Source: Paludibacteraceae bacterium
GTDB taxonomy: Bacteria > Bacteroidota > Bacteroidia > Bacteroidales > Paludibacteraceae
Assembly (NCBI GenBank): GCA_024399955.1
Contig: JAKSNH010000001.1
Coordinates: forward strand, 62,001-126,000
DNA: 64,000 nucleotides
Reading direction: 5' to 3'
Position numbers and translations under genes: made by a program. The notes beneath the pieces are model-generated. The model was not told where the DNA came from. It did no database searches and saw only the letters and a program-made list of their open reading frames with translations. Shown in pieces: positions 58,177 to 64,000 of this stretch. Numbering within the stretch: position 1 is the first letter of the stretch; each line of letters starts with the position of its first letter.

Positions 58177-58466
58177 AGTATATTCAGTAATCAGTAGTCA
58201 GTATTCAGTTTTTGCGCTACAAAGGTACTGCTTTTTTTTTATATATGCAAATAAATCAACAAGTTAACGGATATTTGACGCTATTTTGTTAATTATTAAA
58301 ATATATTATGCAGTATATAAAATAGTTAATATTTGTTAAATTTACTATTATTTATATGTTATGTGGCATAGTTTGGCACGAGTTTTGATATAAGTGTGAT
58401 AAGCAGGAATAGTCCTGCGGTAAACAATTAATTTATATCATTTATAACCAATTAAAATTTACAATT

Positions 58467-58595
58467 ATGAAGTACCAATGTGTATGTGGGTACATCTACG
58501 ACGAAGCGGTCGAACCCATTCGATTCAATGACCTTCCCGAGGATTGGAAATGCCCGAGATGTGGCGCAGGTAAAGATGCCTTTACCCCTCTGTAA
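58467..58595 (+). CDS. minimal rubredoxin with C-x-C first ligand pair
   Basis: 42 residues. [15 protein letters not shown] and [20 protein letters not shown] are the two rubredoxin ligand loops. Normal rubredoxin has C-x-x-C-G in both; here the first is C-x-C-G, one residue short, and the central GDP...G segment is also shortened (usual length about 52). Fe-S4 binding may still occur. It leads a cluster with ferritin and superoxide dismutase and probably donates electrons in oxygen or peroxide detoxification. Confidence 0.8.
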   Translation: MKYQCVCGYIYDEAVEPIRFNDLPEDWKCPRCGAGKDAFTPL

Positions 58596-58643
58596 TCAAT
58601 CTCTGATTGCCATTAAACTAACCATTTTTAAACCTTAACTTTT

Positions 58644-59141
58644 ATGATTTCAAAGAAACTTTCTGCGGCTATTAATGCCCAAATCAATGCTGAACTGTGG
58701 TCCTCATACCTCTATCTGAGTATGTCTAATTGGTGCCAAAGTGCCAACTACGAAGGTATGGCACATTGGTTCCGTCTGCAAGCTCGAGAGGAACAGGACC
58801 ACGCTGATATTTTTTCCCGTTACTTGGTTCAACAGGGTGACAAGGTCATCCTGCAACCTATTAATGCAGTCCCGAACGAGTGGGGAAGTCCAGTGGACCT
58901 CTTTATTGATGCGCTTAGACATGAAGAAAAAGTGTCTAAACTGATTGCCCAACTGATGAAAATGGCTGTACAGGAGGAAGATTTTACTACGCAAAGTCGC
59001 TTGCTGTACTTCATTGATGAACAGGTAGAAGAGGAAGACTCCTTCCGTACTATCGTGGCTGAATTACAACAAATCGGAGCATGTGAGTGCGGCTGCGGTT
59101 TACGTATGCTGGACGATAAACTCCATCAACGTGCTAACTGA
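58644..59141 (+). CDS. ftnA: ferritin
   Basis: 165 residues. The four-helix bundle shows the diiron site residues: NAELWSSYLYLSMSNWC (E), HWFRLQAREEQDHADIF (E-x-x-H), and FIDEQVEEEDSFRTIV (E-x-x-x-E). Non-haem bacterial ferritin that oxidises and stores iron. The C-terminal CECGCGL is unusual and might bind metal. Located 48 bp after the rubredoxin. Confidence 0.95.
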   Translation: MISKKLSAAINAQINAELWSSYLYLSMSNWCQSANYEGMAHWFRLQAREEQDHADIFSRYLVQQGDKVILQPINAVPNEWGSPVDLFIDALRHEEKVSKLIAQLMKMAVQEEDFTTQSRLLYFIDEQVEEEDSFRTIVAELQQIGACECGCGLRMLDDKLHQRAN

Positions 59142-59178
59142 CAACTGAGTACTGAACACTGACAACTGATTACTGATT

Positions 59179-59805
59179 ATGAATCCATTATTTATTCTTC
59201 CTTTATTGGGATATAACTTCGGTGATGTAGCACCAGTTATGAGTGCAGCTACGATTGAAACCCATTACACCAAACATGCTCAGGCGTATTTTGATAACCT
59301 CAACCGTTTAGTGCCGGGTACTGAATGGGATAATGCTTCTGGTAAAAGGTCCTTGGAAGATATCGCCCGCGAGGCGACTACGGGACCTATTGCTCAGAAT
59401 GCCGGTCAGGCTTGGAATCATGTAATGTTCTTTGAACAGTTCCGTCCAGCGTCTCAGCCTAATCAGCCTTCAGATGATCTGCTTGCGTTAATTAACCAAT
59501 CGTTTGGGTCGTTGGAAGGGCTGCGTGCTGAGTTCAAGCAAGCTGCTACCTCCCTTTTCGGCAGTGGCTGGGTGTGGCTTGTCATGGGTGCTTCCGAGCA
59601 CGCCAATACTACCTCCGGTGATAGACGGCTATTCATTCAAAAGTGCTATAATGACGATAATCCATTGCGTCACGGACTCCAACCGATTTTAGTGGCTGAT
59701 GTATGGGAGCACGCTTATTACTTGGACTATCGCAATCGCCGTGGCGATTATATTGATAACTTGTGGCAAGCCATTAACTGGCAAGTCATCGCCGATAGAC
59801 TATAG
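59179..59805 (+). CDS. sodB: Fe/Mn superoxide dismutase
   Basis: 208 residues. Metal ligands are visible at IETHYTKHAQAYFDNLN (His), AWNHVMFFEQF (His) and ADVWEHAYYLDYRNRR (Asp, His). GSGWVWLV is the conserved strand. It disproportionates superoxide, complementing ferritin and rubredoxin. The metal preference cannot be settled by eye. Follows a short repeat-like spacer (CTGACAACTGA repeated). Confidence 0.95.
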   Translation: MNPLFILPLLGYNFGDVAPVMSAATIETHYTKHAQAYFDNLNRLVPGTEWDNASGKRSLEDIAREATTGPIAQNAGQAWNHVMFFEQFRPASQPNQPSDDLLALINQSFGSLEGLRAEFKQAATSLFGSGWVWLVMGASEHANTTSGDRRLFIQKCYNDDNPLRHGLQPILVADVWEHAYYLDYRNRRGDYIDNLWQAINWQVIADRL

Positions 59806-59841
59806 GTCTTGGCGGTGCCCCAGACCTTTGCAGGCGAAATG

Positions 59842-59874
59842 AAAAAATCCGCTGATGATGTCAGCGGATTTTTT
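59842..59874 (+). terminator. terminator of the oxidative-stress cluster
   Basis: AAAAAATCCGCTGA pairs with TCAGCGGATTTTTT around a 5-nt loop, 37 bp after the superoxide dismutase stop. Confidence 0.9.
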
Positions 59875-60089
59875 GTTGTAAGGATAATTGACTAAAGATT
59901 GTTGACGTTTGTATTAAATTTTGTAAAAAAATATAACAAAAATTTGTATATATAGGAAAAAATGTGTAATTTGGGCGAGCTGCCTTGCTTCGCAATTCCA
60001 CCCCAATGTACGTTCGCATCCTTATTGATTGTTGTATATTTCGGCACTCCCTTGCTCGTACACTCGCAATTCCTCCGAATAATAAACGG

Positions 60090-60278
60090 CGTCCTTATTA
60101 AAATGCGCAACTAAAGAGCAAAAGGGTAGAGACCCTATATTGTTTATTTTGCGATAGTCTATTGTGAGTAAACTCCCATATTCTACCTCAAAACACACAA
60201 TAATAAGATAAAAATCTTATTTTTTGCTCTTTAAATTTGCTCATTCCAAATTTTTGTTGTATATTTGCACCCGATTTC
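60090..60278. repeat. 189-bp repeat upstream of the ncRNA (copy 2)
   Basis: Copy of 38316-38504 with about 12 differences. Core palindrome 60102-60245. It ends with TTTG (60236-60239) and TATATTTG (60260-60267), 20 bp apart, the promoter of the following RNA. Between 59880 and 60090 I see only AT-rich sequence and a short similar segment (60018-60046) that resembles the two flanks joined without the core. Confidence 0.8.
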
Positions 60279-60553
60279 ACGCTGGTATGGGATTATGTCT
60301 TGTAATCAGGGTGGAATTGACATAATAAATGGCGTTTATTGACGCTTGTTTTGGAACTTCTAAATCTAGCAAATTTGAAACTTCCCCAAACAAGATGGCA
60401 TTAAATGTCCTATGGGTATGATAATTATACTATCGCGTTGCGCGTTGGTATGACTATATACCAGCGTGGACGTTTTTGTTTATTTTTAGGAAGTAGGTTT
60501 TGCTAGAACCAAGAAGTTTAAGAATAAGCGTGAATAATGTTCACGCTTTTTTA
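60272..60553 (+). ncRNA. structured non-coding RNA, 6S/Bacteroidales-1-like candidate
   Basis: No open frame of note. Transcription from TATATTTG should start near 60272. CACGCTGGTAT (60278-60288) is exactly complementary to ATACCAGCGTG (60458-60468), closing a ~190-nt structure with inner helices ATTATGTC/GACATAAT and CTTGTTT/AAACAAG. A strong hairpin with T-run at 60527-60553 ends the unit. A long closed RNA of ~190 nt behind its own promoter resembles 6S RNA or the Bacteroidales-1 motif; I could not confirm either consensus. Confidence 0.55.
60527..60553 (+). terminator. terminator of the ncRNA unit
   Basis: AGCGTGAA (60527-60534) pairs with TTCACGCT (60540-60547), followed by T-rich sequence. 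Confidence 0.8.
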
Positions 60554-60665
60554 TTGTTGTCCCCGTGCGCGCTTACGCGCCTGTATGTACACATATAAAA
60601 TAAAATAGGAGTAAGCCGAAAATCCTAAATAGAGTAGGCTAAATTAAAAATTATTTAAAAACATT

Positions 60666-61346
60666 ATGAAAAAATTATTTTTATTAACACTTGCTTTTGC
60701 GAGTTCAGTGGTTATTTTTGCTGCGAAAAATGTGAAAACAATTCATGTGACACCAGACAATGCCACCATTTTTGTTAATGGTAGTGAGGTTGGAAATGGT
60801 TCTTATCAACTCAAATTTGATAAGCATACTGACTTTGTTGTACTTAAATTTACAGCCCCCGGCTATATTGAAAAAACTGTTAAATTACTAAAAGACAATC
60901 CCAAAGAAACTATTGCTTATAAATTATATGAAGATGAAGCCATGAAGCAGTCATTGGGTAGTAATGATGGTGTGGACATGGCAAATAAATGGATGTCAAT
61001 TACCTGCAAAAAAGGCATGACTGAGGATAAAGTGTGGAAACGCTTGATGGCTGTAGCAGTTGATAATTTTGAGAACATTGAGGTTCGTGATAAATCTGCC
61101 GGTTGGATTAAAACTGCGTGGAAAGATACAAACTTTGAGAGCGGCCAAGCAGTACGTACACGTCTTGAAATTCGTGTTGCTTTAGGCGATGAAGATGAAC
61201 TCTCATATAAAGTACGTGTATCTTCTGAGATTAAATGGGACCCCGATTGCTATGGTGATCAATGTTGGGAGAAATATCCTCGTGTGTTACGCAAGTTTTA
61301 CGATGTATTAAATGATTTACAAAATTCTTTAGGAGCTAATAATTAA
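60666..61346 (+). CDS. secreted protein with PEGA-like domain
   Basis: 226 residues; signal LFLLTLAFASSVVIFA. Residues 25-95 fit a PEGA domain (DNATIFVNGSEVGNGSYQLKF, VVLKFTAPGYIEKTVKL). The C-terminal ~120 residues (TEDKVWKRLMAVAVDNFENIEVRDKSAGWIKTAW, RTRLEIRVALGDEDELSYKVRVSSEI) are a separate unknown domain. One base separates it from the next gene. Confidence 0.65.
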   Translation: MKKLFLLTLAFASSVVIFAAKNVKTIHVTPDNATIFVNGSEVGNGSYQLKFDKHTDFVVLKFTAPGYIEKTVKLLKDNPKETIAYKLYEDEAMKQSLGSNDGVDMANKWMSITCKKGMTEDKVWKRLMAVAVDNFENIEVRDKSAGWIKTAWKDTNFESGQAVRTRLEIRVALGDEDELSYKVRVSSEIKWDPDCYGDQCWEKYPRVLRKFYDVLNDLQNSLGANN

Positions 61347-61347
61347 T

Positions 61348-61983
61348 ATGAAACGCGTTTTATTTAGTGCCGCATTATTGTGTGCATCATTAATCAGTTT
61401 TGCAGGTGTCAAGACAGAAACTTTTGACGACAATAAATGGAACTGGACAGAAGGAGCAGATAAATATAAATCGGTTTCCATTGTTGATGGAAATATGATT
61501 TTAGAAACTAATAAAATAGAAAAAAATGTTCCTGATTTATTGGCTCAAGCGCATTCTTTTGCACGTATTCCGATGCGTGCTAGAGACAACTATAAATTAA
61601 CTATCCATGCTGTGATGCCCAATGGTATCAAAACATTTTGGGTGTTATTCTTTAACACAGGGAAAAAGTGTTTAACAATTGATGAAGAATATGAAGATGT
61701 TCCATCTTATTCTTTAACGTTCTTTGGAAATTATTATAATTTAAATATAGGAGATGGACAAAAACATTCTGAAAAATTGCCATTTAAGATGAATGGCAAA
61801 GAATTTCCTATTGAAGTTGTAATTACCAAAACTCGCAAGGAAACTAAAATTGAAATCAATGGTGTACAAATATTTAAGGGTGAGTGTGAACTTACAGAAC
61901 CTTGTATGGGATTCCTTGTGCCATTGAAACATAAGTTGATTGTATCGGATGTTTCAGTAGAACAAGCCGAAGAGGAAGATTAA
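61348..61983 (+). CDS. secreted concanavalin/LamG-like protein
   Basis: 211 residues; signal VLFSAALLCASLISFA. Beta-sandwich pattern: FDDNKWNWTEGADKYKSVSIVDGNMILET, FARIPMRARDNYKLTIHAVMP, FWVLFFNTGKKCLTI, IEINGVQIFKGECELTEPCMGFLV. The layout (envelope of a distinct beginning, ligand face, then VSDVSVEQ) is like DUF1080/LamG modules that bind carbohydrate. It forms a two-gene operon with the PEGA-like protein. Confidence 0.6.
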   Translation: MKRVLFSAALLCASLISFAGVKTETFDDNKWNWTEGADKYKSVSIVDGNMILETNKIEKNVPDLLAQAHSFARIPMRARDNYKLTIHAVMPNGIKTFWVLFFNTGKKCLTIDEEYEDVPSYSLTFFGNYYNLNIGDGQKHSEKLPFKMNGKEFPIEVVITKTRKETKIEINGVQIFKGECELTEPCMGFLVPLKHKLIVSDVSVEQAEEED

Positions 61984-62003
61984 TAATCAAACCTATTATA
62001 CAA

Positions 62004-62037
62004 ATCGGTCGTTGTTTTCAGCGACCGATTTATTTTT
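62004..62037 (+). terminator. terminator of the PEGA/LamG-like operon
   Basis: ATCGGTC (62004-62010) pairs with GACCGAT (62023-62029), followed by TTATTTTTG. Confidence 0.75.
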
Positions 62038-62104
62038 GTGTTAGAGTATGTAAATAACTCAAAAGTTAATAATTTATTTATGTACGATTGCGTATATGAT
62101 TAAC

Positions 62105-63358
62105 TCATAATGAAACGGCATGCTCGTCCAGTAGGAAATCTAATAATCCGATGTGCAAAATACCATCTTCATCATTCCATTTGGACTCCACACTTTGCGT
62201 CATAATGATTTTGCGAAAAGAATCCGGTATCTGAAGCAAGGGACGTTTTTCTCTTAATAAGTGCTCTGTGTCCGTCAATTCATAACAGGACTGAAGATAT
62301 GTTCTGGAACTGCCTTGATTAACAACAAAATCTACTTCCATGGATTGCCGAGACTGTTTGCCATCTTGTAACCGAATTCGTTTCTCAATCATACCAACAT
62401 CCACAGCCCCACCTCGTCTGCGAAGTTCGGTATAAATGATATTTTCCATCAAGTGTCCTTTGTCCATCTGTCGAAAATTTAAAATTGAATTTCGAATACC
62501 CGGATCAACAAAATAATATTTAGGTTGTGTGCCAATGTAATGTTTTCCACGAATATCGTATCGATTGGCTTTTTCTATCAAAAACGCATCTTCCATATAT
62601 GTAAGCCATTTTCCTATGGTTAATGCAGAAATAGTTTTGCCTTCCTTACTGCGAAACGTATTGCTCAAATTGTTCAGATTGACAGAACTTCCAACTTGAG
62701 AGGAAACGACTTGGAGCAATTCATCAAGGGTTTGTTTGTTGCGTAATTTGTAACGTCCTATTACGTCTGCCAAATAGACCGTCTGCCATATTTCAGAAAG
62801 AAAATCTTGTTTATCTTGGTCTGTTTTATAATTTAGAATTTGTGGTAGTCCTCCATAACGCATATATTCCTCTAAACCATGATATTGGTCTCCCGGATAG
62901 ACACTCATAAATTCGCTAAAGGACAATGGATATAATCTAATTTCCCAACCTCGTCCCCTAAATTCCGTAACAACATCTTTGCTCAAGAATTTAGAATTAG
63001 ATCCGGTTACATAGGTTTCTGCATTAGAAATATGTAGCAATGAATTGAGAACATCTACGAACTCATCAACCAATTGTACTTCGTCCAAAAAAATATAATA
63101 TCGTTCAGAATCAGTTATTTTTGCATGGATATAAGTCAATAAATTATCAGGATTTCGGAATTCCTTATTCATTCGATTTTCTAAATTGATGGCAATGATA
63201 TGATCTTCTCTTACTCCTTGTTCCATTAACCAATCTTTAAAAATCGTAAACAACAAATACGATTTTCCACAACGTCTAACACCTGTTAGAATCTTAATCA
63301 TTCCTATTCCTTGAGCAGAAATCAATTTGTTTAGGTAAAAGTCTCGTTTAATATTCAT
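62105..63358 (-). CDS. DUF4143-domain AAA+ ATPase, copy 2
   Basis: 417 residues from ATG 63358. GVRRCGKS (Walker A), YIFLDEVQ (Walker B), VTGSNSKFL, FRGRGWEIRLYPLSFSEF, RYGGLPQI, YYFVDPGIRNSILNFR, MENIIYTELRRRGGAVDVG and EVDFVV parallel copy 1 at 47496 along the full length. Promoter TACCTTTG on the leftward strand at plus 63442-63449. Function unknown. Confidence 0.85.
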   Translation of the reverse strand: MNIKRDFYLNKLISAQGIGMIKILTGVRRCGKSYLLFTIFKDWLMEQGVREDHIIAINLENRMNKEFRNPDNLLTYIHAKITDSERYYIFLDEVQLVDEFVDVLNSLLHISNAETYVTGSNSKFLSKDVVTEFRGRGWEIRLYPLSFSEFMSVYPGDQYHGLEEYMRYGGLPQILNYKTDQDKQDFLSEIWQTVYLADVIGRYKLRNKQTLDELLQVVSSQVGSSVNLNNLSNTFRSKEGKTISALTIGKWLTYMEDAFLIEKANRYDIRGKHYIGTQPKYYFVDPGIRNSILNFRQMDKGHLMENIIYTELRRRGGAVDVGMIEKRIRLQDGKQSRQSMEVDFVVNQGSSRTYLQSCYELTDTEHLLREKRPLLQIPDSFRKIIMTQSVESKWNDEDGILHIGLLDFLLDEHAVSL

Positions 63359-63529
63359 ATTACTTATAATTTTTGGCACAATGTACAGTTTTATTAAGCA
63401 GAATGGGCTTGTTGCTGTATCTGTACTTAATAAATTCGGCACAAAGGTACATCTTTTTTATGGAATATGCAAATATATTGTACAAAAAATACGTTTTTTA
63501 TCCCAAATAAGTAAAAAAATACCACAAAG

Positions 63530-63916
63530 TTAGTTGGTGGATTGGCGGAGGAGGGTTTGAATTTGTGTGGAGACAAAGCCAAGGATGGTGGAATAACGTT
63601 TTTTGCCGGGTTGTGGATGGTTAATCTGCTCATCAAAAAGGGCTTTCCAATAAGCATAACGTTCAGGATCTGCTAATTCAGCACGCGCTTGGCGTTGCGC
63701 CTGACCAAACAAAGAACGGGCAGCTTCTACGTTAGGAGACCAAGGACCTTCGTGGACCCGATAAGCATAAAGTTCTTTGGGCCCTTGAATGAGATTTCCA
63801 TTGGCATCTTTACCAAATGTTTTTTGACGTGCGACGGGAATACGAGTGCCTCCGTCACGGTGGGAACTTAATTTCCCATGAATTTCATCAATGGGATAGG
63901 ATGGTTTGTAAGACAT
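63530..63916 (-). CDS. 128-aa protein of unknown function
   Basis: From ATG 63916: SYPIDEIHGKLSSHRDGGTRIPVARQKTFG, KELYAYRVHEGPWSPNVEAARSLFGQAQRQARAEL, then PERYAYWKALFDEQIN. Basic N-terminus and a helical C-terminus rich in Ala, Arg and Gln. I do not recognise the family. It lies beside a tandem repeat at the window edge. Confidence 0.6.
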   Translation of the reverse strand: MSYKPSYPIDEIHGKLSSHRDGGTRIPVARQKTFGKDANGNLIQGPKELYAYRVHEGPWSPNVEAARSLFGQAQRQARAELADPERYAYWKALFDEQINHPQPGKKRYSTILGFVSTQIQTLLRQSTN

Positions 63917-63971
63917 AATTGAGATATTTTTTGTGTATTTTGTTAATTCATGGTTAACGCACCCTATGTGT

Positions 63972-64000
63972 ATTGTGCGGCAATTGTGCGGCAATTGTGC
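63972..64000. repeat. 11-bp tandem repeat cut by the window edge
   Basis: ATTGTGCGGCA is repeated twice from 63972 and begins a third time at the end of the window, so the array may continue. Confidence 0.6.

Overview
The window is Bacteroidales chromosome. The evidence is the promoter class (a TTTG box about 20 bp upstream of TAnnTTTG, clearest before nadD, tRNA-Ser and the diacylglycerol-kinase-like gene), the near absence of Shine-Dalgarno sequences, and the family content (DUF4837 lipoprotein, Bacteroidetes-type omega subunit, DUF3276/PUR protein, FISUMP-domain lipoprotein, PcfJ/PcfK-like proteins). I cannot name the genus.

Region 1 (about 0.8-21.4 kb) is an integrated mobile element. 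A single rightward run of about 30 genes (1008-18168) begins after a terminator that overlaps a promoter. The first half holds a beta-rich candidate capsid protein, about a dozen very small one-helix membrane proteins, a membrane-anchored HEIGH metallopeptidase, an LRAT-like NCEHF hydrolase, an annexin-repeat-like protein, a peptidoglycan-binding-like protein, a collagen-like fibre, a probable unimolecular spanin and a membrane-anchored muralytic-type protein. Three otherwise different proteins share the peptide SRADG. The second half encodes a phosphoribosyltransferase, a DUF4326 protein, a DEDD-type exonuclease-like protein, nucleic-acid-binding candidates, an M20/M42-like peptidase and PcfK/PcfJ-like proteins. 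A Y-family polymerase behind a palindromic operator and a tyrosine integrase face the other way and abut tRNA-Asp. No terminase, portal, tail, relaxase or coupling protein is visible. The best reading is an undescribed tailless, membrane-containing temperate virus or a satellite of one; this is inference.

Region 2 (21.4-38.2 kb) is core chromosome, mostly leftward and tightly overlapping: a truncated RelA/SpoT synthetase, a split U32 peptidase, a SpoU methyltransferase, rimM, lipoproteins, an EnvC-like M23 protein, TPR, dut, lipid kinase, coaBC, omega, bamD, apbE, two paralogous outer-membrane proteins, nadD and an M20 dipeptidase.

Region 3 (38.3-47.5 kb) is a degraded genomic island downstream of tRNA-Ser(CGA). 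It carries partial copies of the tRNA 3' end, a 146-bp inverted repeat, twin hairpins with a common loop, several duplicated intergenic sequences, a RelE-type toxin-antitoxin pair, two orphan antitoxin-like genes, an MreB-like fragment and a WYL regulator with a possible UDG-fold partner. Region 4 (47.5-59.8 kb) returns to chromosome: a DUF4143 ATPase, SDR, DUF4837, pseudouridine catabolism (psuK-like and psuG), secreted proteins, and a rubredoxin-ferritin-superoxide dismutase stress cluster. Region 5 (59.9-64 kb) has a structured non-coding RNA behind a near copy of the tRNA-Ser upstream region, two secreted proteins, a second DUF4143 ATPase and an unknown gene.
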